A stretch of 64,000 bases of DNA from Dipteronia dyeriana (taxonomy: Eukaryota; Streptophyta; Magnoliopsida; Sapindales; Sapindaceae). The stretch spans positions 106,637,088 through 106,701,087 of the forward strand of contig CM065300.1 in the NCBI GenBank assembly GCA_032871835.1, given 5' to 3'. The position numbers and the translations under genes are program-made. The notes under the pieces are model-generated. The model was not told the DNA's origin and did not search any database. It was given only the letters and a program-made list of their open reading frames with translations. Below are positions 22,175-33,800 of this stretch, one piece after another (position 1 is the first letter of the stretch; every line of letters begins with the position of its first letter).

Positions 22175-23327
22175 TCATTCACATTTAATTTTTGTCCACA
22201 GTATATGTATATATCACGTATATAAACTTTGGTAATGTAAATATGATGCATGATGCATATAGAAAAAATATTTACTCAATTACCACGATAATTCAATTTT
22301 CACAAATAATGTGTCGTTGTAGGATAGGTCACACATTTGACAATTGAATTAAGACTTTCTTAATTAATAAAAGTTAAATCAAAATATCTCATATTTTCAA
22401 CTTTCATTAACCACCGCTGTATTTGGTCAAGAATTGTAATTAACTAGTTTAATTACATCTTTTGAGTGTAACCTACCGTTTCAGATTTTTCAGACTTAAC
22501 TCAAAATTGTCGCCGTAGGGTAGGTCAATTTTGAAATACATCTAAAAAATTCTATCGCATGGAAGACAACCTTGCTATTGACTCAAATGGACACCTCCAT
22601 AGGGAGGACGAAATCAAAGAGTCTCGATGCGCCATTTAAATCTCACGGTGTTGTACTAATGGTAGAGACTATGGGTAATATTGTCATATTATCCTCCCTC
22701 ACTAAATATTTTAAATTGTTATATTTTAATTAAAAAATATCTAATATTATGTAATAGTAACAATTTTAACAAATACAAATCTATTACTAATCTAAAACAA
22801 TTTTAGAATAGAATATGTATGCATGACATGTCATAACGATTCCAGTAGGCACTAATTAATATAGATGACATATTATATGCATGAACATATTATATAATTA
22901 TCACATATAATATAATATGAAAAAGCAAATAAGAACTAAATGAATTTTGGCCGAGTTCCTTTGGATATTTAAATTACAACCCAAAAATTAATCAAATTAC
23001 AAATTTGGTATTGTTGTAAATTCTGTCCTTGATGCGATCCAATCCCATCGGTTTGCTGATAACACTGTCTTCTTCAATCTTAAATTTTACAAAAAAAAAA
23101 AAAAAATCCCATACCACATCAGGTTTACATTTTTTATCTAAAAATTGAAGAAACGATATACAATTAAAATTAATAATAAATCCAAAGGAACCATATAATT
23201 AACGACCAAAATCATTTTATTTACCATTCATCACATGAATAAAAATAATCATTAAATCACATCTAATGTAAAGTGCCTATTACCAGAATCAATTCTAATT
23301 TTAGAATTAATATGAACAACAGTGTGA

Positions 23328-23340
23328 CTTTGATACCAAT
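23328..23340 (-). other. Copia primer-binding site
   Basis: The minus strand reads ATTGGTATCAAAG next to the LTR end, the usual initiator tRNA-Met complement. Confidence 0.8.
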
Positions 23341-23765
23341 TGTTGGTCCCGGGAACCGAAAACTGGCATCCGCGTAGCAGAAGGGCGGTGGGCCCAATTT
23401 TAAAAATTTTCATATAATCAAAATAGATTTAGCCTGATCGTTGTGATCATATTGATTCTAATATTAAATTGGAAATAGTAAGGAAAAAAATTGTTACCCT
23501 TGTAAACTTTTCGTGATTCCCTTGATCCAAGTTCTTCCACTTCAGGATCTTTGTGATTCCCTCGAATCAAGTTCTTCCTCACCGAATCTCTAACACAAAA
23601 GAACTAACGGGTGGGCATCTCGATATTCAACAGAAATTTCGACTCTCGAATTTCTATTCCAGTTGTGTACTTAACTCTTGAGACAACAAGAAAAATATTG
23701 AGAGACTCTCTCACAATATTCTTTAGAGGCTAGTATTAAAACAACTATATTTTCTTTCTCTGGAA
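23341..23765 (-). repeat. Copia LTR, R-U5 part
   Basis: The plus strand begins TGTTGGTCCCGGGAAC directly beside the PBS. No U3 with TATA box and no clean CA end is visible before Tat family B sequence starts near 23766, so the LTR looks truncated. Confidence 0.65.
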
Positions 23766-23796
23766 GAGGGAGTGAAAGTTCTGCCTCAATCGTTTA

Positions 23797-25992
23797 TTTC
23801 CCGATTCTAGCTACGCTCGAAGGGACGAGGGACATTTCTATGACCTTAGCCATAATTTTCTCTTTATCCCAGTTGGCGATGATAGCTAGATTGAAGGGAG
23901 AAGGGAGACCTTCTACGGCCTGGTAGGAGGCGTAAAAATATTCATTATTGAAAGAGGCATCTATCTCGACCTATAGCTTGGCCACTTTAGCATACAGATC
24001 CTGGTTTTTGATATCCAACACCTTGTCCTCTGCTTTTCAGAAATCCCTCTACTTAGCCTGGTGTTTAGATTGGAGGGTCTCTTGGTCGAAGGATCGCTTC
24101 ACCCTCTCATAGTTACATTGATGCTCGATTAGCTCTTTCTCCATTTCCTTCTACCTAAAGGTCATCTCTTGCACTAGAGTTTAAGCATGCGCAAGTAATC
24201 CCATAGCCCTCTCAACTTCAGCCTTAGCCTTTGTCGCACAGTCACGAAGAGAAGCCACTTGGTGGCCCATAGCCACGTTGAATTTGAAAGCCTATAGGAT
24301 GTGAAGCTTAAGTTAAAAACCGATCAAGTTGGCAACCACATGTAAAGGTGAAAGAAGATAGTTACCTCAGCTAAGAGAGCGGATCCCTTGGTAAACAGAA
24401 TGTCAATTGGCAGCAAAGCCATTCGAGAAAGGCCACCATCTAGGCAAGACGTGACAAACTGCTTCAAGACTTTGTCTTGCCTAGCAGAGCTCGACTGATG
24501 TTGAAAGCGTGCAGGAGGAACCTCCAAAACACCAGCCTCAAGGCCCTCCGAAGCTCTAGGAGTCAAGGATACGGATGGAGGAGCAGAAACATCAGAGAGG
24601 CTGACCACGGGAGTGGTAAAAGTAGTAGTGACAGTAGAAAGAGCAACCGAGATAGAAACAGCAACGACTGTAGCAGCTACAGGAGGAGCAGAGATCCTCT
24701 TGTCTTATGCCTTAGAAGCTTGTGACACGAAGATCTCCATCTTGGACTTATGCTGTGAAGGGGACGAGATAAAAGCAGGTGAAACCCCGGCTGAAACAGA
24801 TGGCCCTTTTTTCTTCGAGGCAGCCGAAGAGGTCCCCTAGGTTGGTCTGACAGAATGGGGAAGGGTGTAAGCTTGCTGAACTTCATGGGTAGTTGGGGCA
24901 ACAACAGAAACTGTTAAAAAAAAGTAGAAGAGCGAAAGAGGGGGGATTAGAATCTAAGTGACTGGCACAAAGGAAGCAATATAATTCAAATTTTTATTTC
25001 TTACTGGAAGAACCAGTAGAGATGCGCAGGTATCGATTCACCCTACGCGGATTAAAGGAGTCAACAATAGGAAACTTCAGGTTAAGATAGTTGCAGGAGA
25101 TGATAGCCTTTAGAATTTTTCAGACTCGACGGGCAGAGAATCCCTGCCCCATGAGGGCTTGTCACTGAAAGTAGTCGGAACATCGAATTAATGTCCGCCA
25201 ATGAAAATCGAGCTTCCCCAATCACCTCTCACCAAAATCCATTCTTTCTTCCAGGCGGGGTCCTTCTTGGAAGCACTGGGAACAATGAAGTTTAGCTTGT
25301 TCTTGGCTTTGGCGTAGAACTAACCTCTCGGGTCACCGAATAGGTTGCCAATCTGGAAGATATAAGCCATTTCCTCTGTTCCGGGCTCCTTGGATACCTT
25401 TCTCAGCTCACACTACTCCCTCCACAGCACGAGGAAGCCAATTAGGTGTCTTATAAAACTAGGGGTTGATTGGAGAGGAGCCAGTTGCAGGGCATTGAGA
25501 GCCCATAGGAGGGAGGTGTGAAGAGAAAGCCTGACCCCGTTCTTGAGAGCTACAGCGTGATCAAGAGTTCGCCTTTAGGAGGGGAAAAGACATTGTTGTT
25601 TTGGGAAGGAACGGAGATGGTGACGCTGTCAAGAATTTCGTACTTGGCCTTAAAATGATTAACCAACTTCGGATCAGTTGTAGAATCGGGAATGAAGTCG
25701 TATGGAAGAATTTCCTTCGGAAGAGTGCTGATGACCATAACCTGTCCCCCACCAGCAGTGGCACCCCCAGATTCCTTATTTAAGTCCTCGTTGACCAAGT
25801 CTAAAGGTTCATCGGGTTTGTTCAAGAAGCCAGACCCAATTGAAACGTTCCTACTTGAGTGGTGACATTGTGGATTTGGAAGGGGGAATCCTCTTTATTG
25901 AAATCTTTTTGTGCTCGCTTCCCATGAGCGAGACTGGAGACCTCACCACCCTCTACCATGAGGTCAACCATATCGCGACTGGAGTTCGACAT
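23797..25992 (-). pseudogene. Tat antisense ORF (family B), 'putative gypsy type transposon' domain
   Basis: The likely start is MSNSSRDMVDL at 25992. After a frameshift comes LPYDFIPDSTTDPKLVNHF and SVPSQNNNVFSPP. After another frame change come a block like ALKNGVRLSLHTSLLWALNA and LQSTPSFIRHLIGFLVLW, which resemble the plant 'putative gypsy type transposon' family (Pfam PF04195 as I recall it). The C-terminal third (23797-24300) is rich in Glu/Lys heptads and looks like a coiled coil. Many stops and shifts show it is dead. The role of such ORFs in Tat elements is unknown. Confidence 0.65.
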
Positions 25993-26412
25993 GGTGGTGA
26001 GAAATCTTGAGTTTTATGAAAGAAAGATAGGGATTTTGCTCGAGAAGACGAAGAGAGAAATGATTTTTTAAAAGTTTGAAATTTGAAGGAATGAGAAGCG
26101 TGAGAAGGAAGACGACGTGACCGGGTTTCAATAGGGACGAATGGCACAGTAACCAATAACTTAGGTGACGGAAGCAAGCAGGAAAGCAAGAATTTCGGTG
26201 AAGATTACCTCGATTCTCTGGGACTGATGTAATGCAGCCAGATTATTTTGAAAAATACATTGTTCCTTGCTCGCCACGTTTCACTTGCATTCAATGAGAA
26301 GATTCTTTCCTGGATTCTGACGACTAAACGAGAGGGAAAATTTCTCAAATCAAATAGGGAATCTGACTCTAACCCCAACTTAATCACCAATGTTCAAGTC
26401 AGAGGAGACTTC

Positions 26413-27603
26413 TGTTAATAGCCAAATTTGGCTAGGGACCAAAGGTAAATTTTCCACTCTCCTAGCCAGGGTCTGAATCCAGGATTACACAGTAGGGAAC
26501 CGAGGTTCCCGGGGTCGAGCTACCGTATGACCCTACAAAAGCAAGGCGAGGTTGTCATACCCTATGAACACCCCAAGTGAAGCCCGACGTGATCAAATAG
26601 AGATCCTTACATCGAAATAAGAACCCGAAGCAAGATCAATAGGTGAAAACCTGAAATCTTAAAGGTTGAGATATCTCGCGACCTGCCCAAGAACATGCTA
26701 CCACTTCCACTTCTACGAAGAAACCCTCAAGGAGTCAAATTCGTCCTACAATGTCTCTCTATTTTGCCCATGGAAGAACTAAATCTATCCAAATAGGTAG
26801 GAGGAAGCTCGCAAAGCTCTGTTACCACTAAAGAGCGCCAACACAATCGTGTCAAGCTCTAAAAGTGACCTAGGAAGGTCAGATCAAATTCCTAGCGCCA
26901 ATACTGGTACATAGATGTACCTTGCCACTTAAATAGTAAACGCCATATTTGAAAACCTCCATGAAGAACCTCACCATGACGACACACGTGATCATATCTA
27001 CACTCCAGCGTGCGTTAAACGACTACATACATACAGATCAAGTCATGGAGTTCAAAGATGAAACAAACTTATCTCTTTCCAAAATATCCTTGAATCCGTT
27101 GATTAAGAAAAGTCAATGATATTTAAACGGAAGATCCCGTCCGATAAAGAGTGATTGGATTCAGAGATTCATGGTGGGAGAATAAGAGGTTTAACTTAAT
27201 TGAACCATGTATAAATATGCATATGCATGTATAGCTGATGGAAGGTTCCAGAACACACACAAAAAGAAAGCTTTGCCTTGGCCTAAATTCTATTCATAGA
27301 ACACGCCCACCATTATTATCTACTTCTCGACAGATATGAAGTTGCCACCCTCATTGTACCCAAGAGAGATTGAGAGTTTTTCGAGTGATCTCTGTATATA
27401 ATATTTGATTCATTTAACAGTAATAGAACAATGCCATTTCCCTTTACATATCTTTAACACATCGTGCTGTCACCCATCTACCTCTTCACCATCACTCGTA
27501 TAAACTTGCTACCGAAGGTACCACCCACGACCATGACCTCCGAGGTGGTGGTCTCGAGGGTGCTAGATGAAATTTCTCATCCCGAGTGAATTTTTGGTTA
27601 ATA
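26413..27603 (+). repeat. 3' LTR of Tat family B (about 1.19 kb)
   Basis: It begins TGTTAATAGCCAAATTTGGC and ends ...CCCGAGTGAATTTTTGGTTAATA, where the terminal CA appears mutated. Both ends match the solo LTR at 31249-32419. A TATAAATAT box lies at about 27209-27217. Confidence 0.75.
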
Positions 27604-28800
27604 ATTTGTTTTGAGATGGAGAATGGATTTTTGAAAAAGTCTCTACATTGAAAGATAGGTTGCTAATGTTATAAATTATAATTGATAAATGTGATCCTTT
27701 GAAAAATAGTAGGATAACACTTAATTAGTGTTTGATTGTATATGCATTACATTTTTTTATATACTTATTTTAAAAAAGTATTTGTTTAGAATATACATTG
27801 TATAGGGCAAGGGCAGATGTAAGAGAGAGCTGGAGCTGGGCAGCCCTATAGAAAAAAAAATCAATATATAAGCAGTTAATTATGTAATTAACCCTTACAG
27901 TTTGATAATATTATATAAATATGATATCTTTATGTAAATATTTTGTTATTCAAAGTAAATTTTAAAAATACTTATAATATTATGGTTTCTAACATTATAG
28001 AATTAAGTTATTTTCAAGTCTATATAATTTTTTTTTTACTACAAGTTTAAATAATTGTTTATACAAAAATTTTATAATGTATTTCATGTTCTTGAGTAGT
28101 CAATTATTAAATTGGTGTCATTTGATTATTTTAAAAAATAAACAAATAACTTCATTAGGATTATATAAAAGGTTTTTTATTCTTAATCAATGCCTCATAT
28201 GTGTTGCACTGACTTTATTATATCTGTGTGCAATGTGGAAGAAAATCATAAATTTAGTGTGAGAGTACGTGACTAAACAAAAGTATAATATATTATACAT
28301 ATATTGACTAAACATATTATAATATATTATTAACTAAACAAGAGTATATAAATCTAATTATTGATAGTTGAGGAGCTGCCTTTATAATGTTATTGCGTGC
28401 TAAGGAAAAAAAGAATATATATATATAGGTGCCTTTAGTGGGTGTATTTTTGTTTATAAATCAATAATTTTTTCCCTTATAGTCGAGATTCACACTAGAA
28501 AATTAATTTAAGCCTACTATATAGTGTTAAATCCCGATTATATCCCTAAGGATATCACATATTGTTAATGGGGACTTCAAAATTGTATTATGCCATAATT
28601 TAATCAAAACTTATTTATTTATCTTATTCATCGAAGTTGGAATGACAAAATTTATTACATAAAAGAGATTTTTAATTTAAGAGAATTAATTGGCGGGGGT
28701 TATAATTTTGTCAATTGTTAAAGTAATTTTTTAGGAAAAAAATTCCTTTTTGAAAAGTAAATTTTATGTTAAAAAAAGAAAAGAAAAAGGTATTTTTTTT
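27604..28800. other. AT-rich intergenic DNA
   Basis: No gene recognised. A stretch near 27805-27860 (GGGCAAGGGCAGATG ... CTGGGCAGCCC) resembles ends of old transposons but I cannot assign it. The 61-codon frame at 28077-28262 is not supported. Confidence 0.4.
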
Positions 28801-29147
28801 TTTAGATAATTACTCAGGTGGTCATCAACTTACCACTATCAAAATGGTAATCAGATGGGGATTTCATGATTATTTTTGACGAACACTGTTATGCTGATAG
28901 TCATTCCATCCAATTCCATCAAATGAGTGACATTTTATTCAATAAGGGGATAATATTAATTTATTTTAGATATTTTTTAGAAATCAATTTTTTCTTTTGT
29001 TTTTAAAAATAAATAATTAAATTTAGTGTATATATATGTATACCATATCATACATACATACATACATGCATACATATATATATTCAACTTATCTCAAATA
29101 TATTTTTTAGAATTTTTAAATTTCGTAGTCTTAATATTCTAAAAAAA

Positions 29148-29184
<37 letters not shown>

Positions 29185-29192
<8 letters not shown>

Positions 29193-29366
29193 TGGTTTTC
29201 TTATTGGTGAACACTGATATAACTTATATATTGTTTTTTAGGTAGACCACTGATTATGGAGAAGTTTTGACAAGTTTATACATTTTGAGTCAAAGTATGT
29301 AAATCTAATGGTCAATATCCAACACACCAATGAAGTTATTTCAATGCATACTGATTTGAAATTTCT

Positions 29367-29385
<19 letters not shown>
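29185..29385. mobile_element. Inner palindromic MITE, copy 1
   Basis: It shares with 33610-33800 the core GAAGTTTTGACAAGT, GTATGTAAATCTAATG and flanking inverted segments related to CAGTNNGTACTGATATAA. It sits between the arms of the outer MITE. Confidence 0.6.
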
Positions 29386-29403
<18 letters not shown>

Positions 29404-29866
29404 TTGTGTGTGTGTGATATGGTATATGTATATATACACACTAAATATAATTATTTGTTTAAAAAAACAAAAGAAAAAATTGATTTCTAAAAACGCCTAA
29501 AATAAATTAATGTCATTCCCTTATTTACCAAAATGTCACTCATTGAATGGAAATTGATGGAATTGATGGAATTGGATAATCATTAGTTTAACAATGTTTG
29601 TCAAAAATACCATTTTGAAACTATTTTCACATATGTTAGTCATTTTTAGAGCCGGTAAAATTGACCCTGTGACCCGTAACCCGCCAATCCTACACGAAAC
29701 CGAAGTACTTAAACGGGGTTGGGTTGGCTTCTTAACGGGGTTGGGTTGGCTTCTTATGGAGAAGTTTTGACAAGTTTATACATTTTGAGTCAAAGTATGT
29801 AAATCTAATGGTCAATATCCAACACACCAATGAAGTTATTTCAATGCATACTGATTTGAAATTTCT

Positions 29867-29907
<41 letters not shown>

Positions 29908-30258
29908 TTGTGTGTGTGTGATATGGTATATGTATATATACACACTAAATATAATTATTTGTTTAAAAAAACAAAAGAAAAAATTGATTTCTAAAAACGC
30001 CTAAAATAAATTAATGTCATTCCCTTATTTACCAAAATGTCACTCATTGAATGGAAATTGATGGAATTGATGGAATTGGATAATCATTAGTTTAACAATG
30101 TTTGTCAAAAATACCATTTTGAAACTATTTTCACATATGTTAGTCATTTTTAGAGCCGGTAAAATTGACCCTGTGACCCGTTACCCGCCAATCCTACACG
30201 AAACCGAAGTACTTAAACGGGGTTGGGTTGGCTTCTTAACGGGGTTGGGTTGGCTTCT
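29255..30258. repeat. Tandem duplication, two ~500-bp copies
   Basis: Copy 1 is 29255-29754, copy 2 is 29755-30258. They agree almost base for base through the GT run, the MITE right arm and the ACCCG-rich segment. The differences seen are the GT-run length and one base (GTAACCC vs GTTACCC). Both copies end in CTTCTTA. Confidence 0.9.
29380..29418. repeat. (GT)n microsatellite
   Basis: A TATATATA run followed by about 14 GT units with one TT interruption. A longer version is at 29880-29920 in the second duplicate. Confidence 0.9.
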
Positions 30259-31248
30259 TAACGGGTTCGAGTGGTAATCGGGTCGACCCGCGTAACCTAT
30301 TTATTATATGGGTCGTGCCGGGTTTGGCTAAATGGGTTCGTGAGTGACCCGTTTAACCTGCTTAGTCATATAGATACATTTATAATTGTTATTATTACAA
30401 GGGTTATAAATGAATTTTGACATACTATATAAGCATTCTTTATGTTTCACCAGCAACCATCACTACTAACACTCTCAAATCCTTAACCCTAACTTCATTA
30501 AAATCACCTCTTACCCTCTCCCTTTCACTCTTTCTCTTTTTTCTTCCTTTCACTGTGCTCTCTTTTATTTTAAAATTCAGATCTCCTCTCAATCATAGGA
30601 AAGAAACCGATGACCAGTGGCGACTGAAATTGATGGTGGAGCAGCGACGACTGATGATCGACGAAACTGAGACTGAGCAGCAACGACTGACTATCGACGG
30701 ATTATGGGCGGGATGAGGTTGTTTGTGCGACCGAGCTATGACGATGCCGGAGAGCAGCAGTAACTGACGAGCGACTGGTTTGGAGAGGCGGCGGTGGATC
30801 TTGGTCAAGCTGGACTCCTTTAATTCACGGCGGCGGATTTTGGTCGATCTTGTTCATCAATCTTTCATATCTTTTAACAATGTAATACTTTCAAGTAACA
30901 ATTCCTTGAAAGGAGAAAAAATGGATGATTCTTAACTCAAAATTCCCCACCCAGTTATTTGGTTAATAACATGTAAATATTGTTGATCCATGCTTTGTAT
31001 GATCATTCAACAAAGACATGGAAGTGCCATTTGTTTGGTTTGGTCTCATCAACACAACATTATCCGTGTTAAACGGGTTCGGGTTAAACGGATTACATAG
31101 CTCAAACTTGACCTATCATGACCCGATTAGATTATTAAATGTGTTACGGGTCAACTCGTCTAACCCGTGTATTTATTCGTATCATGTTGGGTTTCAAAAG
31201 GTTAACCCGTTTAATTAAATGGGTCGTATTGGGTTAATGGTTAATACT
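30125..31248. repeat. ACCCG/CGGGT-rich degenerate transposon, left of the solo LTR
   Basis: The words GACCCG, GGGTT(A/C)A and ACGGG recur in both orientations at 30160-30370 and 31065-31240, and again at 32440-32480 beyond the solo LTR. Between them (30410-30900) is a stretch that looks like plant leader sequence but encodes nothing I recognise. Subterminal repeats of this kind occur in hAT- and Mutator-related non-autonomous elements; the class is not established here. Confidence 0.45.
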
Positions 31249-32419
31249 TGTTAACGGGAAATTCGCTCAGGATGAGAAATTCCTATTAACACCCTCGAAA
31301 CCACTACCACGGAAGTAGTGGCCAGGGTCGGTACCTTTGATACCTGACATGTTTAGAGGTAAAAGAGAGTCTGGATTATAACAATAACAAATGGGATCTT
31401 TTATTATTGATTACTCGCTTGGATATACAGATTTCTCTCTCATATGCTCACAATCTCTCTAGGACCTAAGAAGGTGGTAGCTTTATGCTTGTCGAATAAT
31501 GGAAACAACGGCGCCCGTGTTCTGAATACAGAATTTAGGCCCTCCTTTCCTTCTTTCTTTTCTTCTATCTGTCGTTCTCCTTTTGTTTTTTGTCATTTTT
31601 ATGTTTTTTTGTATATCCTTTCTACCATGTTTGGCCTCACATATATATATGGTCCAAATAGGTTTTTAGTTCGCAAATATCTTGCCGTGATCCCATGAAT
31701 CCGTTCCCTCCTTATCGGGGCGGGATTCGTCATTTGAATTTGAATTGTTACTGGATTCGATGATATCGTTGACGGAGATAAGTTTGTTTCCTTTTTGGAA
31801 TCAAACTCTTGACTTGCATGTAAATACTGGTCATTACGTGGAGATGATCCTGTGTGCACTCATGTCAAGATTCTTCATGGAGTTTACTGGACTATGCTTC
31901 GGTCCCAGATGGATCTATGCTTCGGTTCTATTCTCGGGAGCTTGGAAAGGACGTCCTGGAAGGCATTCCAGGGAGGTAACACAGATCTGATTTGTTTAGA
32001 GGCCCCCTTCCTCCTTGAATCGCGGAGGGGACATCGGGTTTCTTGAGAGGTTGGTAGGTTTCTCGTTCAGGCCACGAATTAAGTTCGACCTTTGGAAGTC
32101 TTAATCCGGAGGGGACTTACTTTTGCTTGTCGGGCTTCTTTCGAATGTTTCTTGAGCTTGGCGAGCTTTCACGGGGTGGTTGAGGAGCTCGACCTCAGAA
32201 GCCGAGGTTTCCAGATAGATGGCCTCGAGGGCCCGGGTTCCATTGTGTGGGGTCTTGTCCTTGCTTTCTGATAGTTTTGAAGTAGGGCCGACCTTCCCTG
32301 CTTCTGTGGGCTAGCTTTATGGTCTACCCGGGTCTCATGAACATCGACTACGGGCTTTGACTTGGAGCGAAAAAGTGAAAAATTTCTCTTTAACCCCTAA
32401 CCGAATTTTACTATCAACA
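31249..32419 (-). repeat. Solo LTR of Tat family B (1171 bp) with 5-bp target duplication
   Basis: The plus strand starts TGTTAACGGG and ends ...CTATCAACA. It is flanked by ATACT on both sides (31244-31248 and 32420-32424). In element orientation (minus) it begins TGTTGATAGTAAAATTCGG, matching the start of the LTR at 26413. A TATATATATG box and AATAAAAG near 31396-31404 (minus) fit U3-R. No internal sequence is present, so it arose by LTR-LTR recombination. Confidence 0.88.
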
Positions 32420-32559
32420 ATACTATTCGAATCGTGTCGAGTTGATGTCAACCCGACCCATGAACCCGAATTGTTAACCCTAATCATTTTGTGGAGGTGA
32501 TATAAGTTAGTAATTCTTATTTTATTATTTTATTAAAAAAACAAGAAAAGACATTAGAA

Positions 32560-33050
32560 TTGTACTTGAGCTTAAATTTACACGGTGAAGAGAAAGTACT
32601 GTATTCACCGCAGAACGGCGGAAAAGCAAACTAACCCGAACCGACGTCCACCGTTCGCACGATAATACGTGTCGGAATCAGGTTTCATGGACCGCAAAGT
32701 TGGGAAGAGGGACCAGGTTCGGCCCGTTCGGGATGCGAGCCACGGGGATCAGCGAATCGCATACGTACAGCTGTACGTTCAGCAGCTGATGTGTGGTCAG
32801 TGGGGACCACACGCAAATTTTGACCTTCATCTAACCTGCACACCAGCAGCAGGAGCCGGCGGCTGTAGAAAGAAAAAAAAGTCCACAGAGTTCACGCGCG
32901 CCTGCTTATGGGCCCCACTAGGCTGGTGGTCCCCTTGTTTTCTGGTGAGTGGGGACCAACAGAAGGACTCTCTCTATTGGTAGATAGTCATCTCCGAATC
33001 TGGGATTGACCACGTGTCTACTTAAACAGTTTGGTCCCCTACCATGTTTT
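32560..33050. promoter_or_regulatory. GC-richer island with ABRE/G-box and TCP-type motifs
   Basis: It stands out from its AT-rich surroundings. TACGTGTCGG (near 32667) and CCACGTGTC (near 33010) are ABRE/G-box forms. GGGGACCAC near 32803, GTGGTCCCC near 32928, GGGCCCCAC near 32910 and GGGGACCA near 32951 are like class II TCP sites (GTGGNCCC). The 104-codon frame across it matches no family. I infer a promoter or promoter remnant; no downstream gene is visible. Confidence 0.4.
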
Positions 33051-33212
33051 TGTGTATTTTTTTTTCCAACGAAAATGATATATTCTATAGAAATTTGTAG
33101 GGATATAAATAGTCAATTATGGGAGCTCCTTCCATTTTTACCAAACTATTTAGAAAAAAGGAGAAAAAATAAAATTATATATATATATATATATATAAAT
33201 ATATATATATTA

Positions 33213-33595
33213 GTTTTCTCATCAGAAATCTTATATTTTAATTTCGCTTAGTACCATTATAAAATTATATCCATTATTATAAATTTTGATCTGAATTTTT
33301 CTGTGGATGATATGTTCAGTGAAATCTACCTATGAATAAAATTTGAGAATTTTTCTAGCACCATAACTATTTATCCCGATTTTTTTAAATATAAAGGTAT
33401 CGAAAAAATGGTGAAATATAAGAAAAATCAAAAAAATTAGTTGTAGTGCTTGAAAATTCTTAAATTTTATTTATAGGTAAATTTCATTGAAAATATCATC
33501 CACAAAAAAATTCAGATCAAAATTCATAATAATAGCTGTGATTTCATGGTGATCTTTACTGAAAATAAAATAAAGGATCCCATATAAGAGAACCA
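33213..33595. mobile_element. Fold-back MITE (about 380 bp)
   Basis: The left arm (33235-33380) and the reverse complement of the right arm (33430-33560) share TTTTGATCTGAATTTTT, TGTGGATGATAT, GTGAAAT-TACCTAT and AATAAAATTT in order. Both sides are bounded by TATATA runs. No ORF. Confidence 0.7.
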
Positions 33596-33609
33596 ATATA
33601 TATATATAT

Positions 33610-33800
33610 ATTATGGTTTTCCAGTCAGTGTGTACTAATATAAGTTATATTAGTACGTTGCATGTGGACCATTGATTATATAGAAGTTTTGACAAGTGCA
33701 TACACCTGGAGTTATAGTATGTAAATCTAATGATTTACATCCAACGTACTGACGAATTTATATCAGTACGTACTGACTTAAAATTATATATATACCATAC
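33610..33800. mobile_element. Palindromic MITE, copy 2
   Basis: Same family as 29185-29385. Inverted ends related to CAGTACGTACTGATATAA surround the core GAAGTTTTGACAAGTGC and GTATGTAAATCTAATG. Confidence 0.6.

Larger units (their letters stand above)
20959..23765 (-). mobile_element. Ty1/copia element, 5' LTR to protease, interrupted
   Basis: Minus-strand order is LTR remnant (about 23765-23341), initiator-Met PBS (23340-23328), leader (23327-22175), gag and protease. The protease reading is cut at 20958 by the Tat family A LTR. Integrase, RT and the 3' LTR are absent from the window. Confidence 0.85.
23766..27603 (+). mobile_element. Tat-clade element, family B: 3' part with antisense ORF and 3' LTR
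   Basis: The element is in plus orientation, recognised by its 3' LTR (26413-27603) and by an ORF of the Tat antisense class upstream on the minus strand. Gag-pol is missing; the left end is joined to a copia LTR fragment. The LTR is the same family as the solo LTR at 31249-32419. Confidence 0.75.
28805..29655. mobile_element. MITE with ~230-bp inverted arms, split by a second MITE
   Basis: The left arm (about 28808-29045) and the reverse complement of the right arm (about 29425-29655) read alike: TCCAATTCCATCAA, GAGTGACATTTT, ATTAATTTATTTTAG and AGAAATCAATTTTTTCTTTTG in the same order. Between them lie a TA/GT microsatellite and a second MITE. The outer element has no coding sequence. Confidence 0.7.

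Noticed and set aside
29238..29490. Frames with His-Thr or Cys-Val runs
   Set aside because: Translations of the GT/AC microsatellite.
30417..30716. 99-codon frame with a hydrophobic N-terminus between ACCCG repeats
   Set aside because: The first part is a pyrimidine-rich leader-like stretch and the second is low-complexity; nothing supports a protein. It may be a captured UTR.
32669..32983. 104-codon open frame in the GC-richer island
   Set aside because: No ATG start, no recognisable motif, and it overlaps promoter-like sites. Better explained as regulatory DNA.
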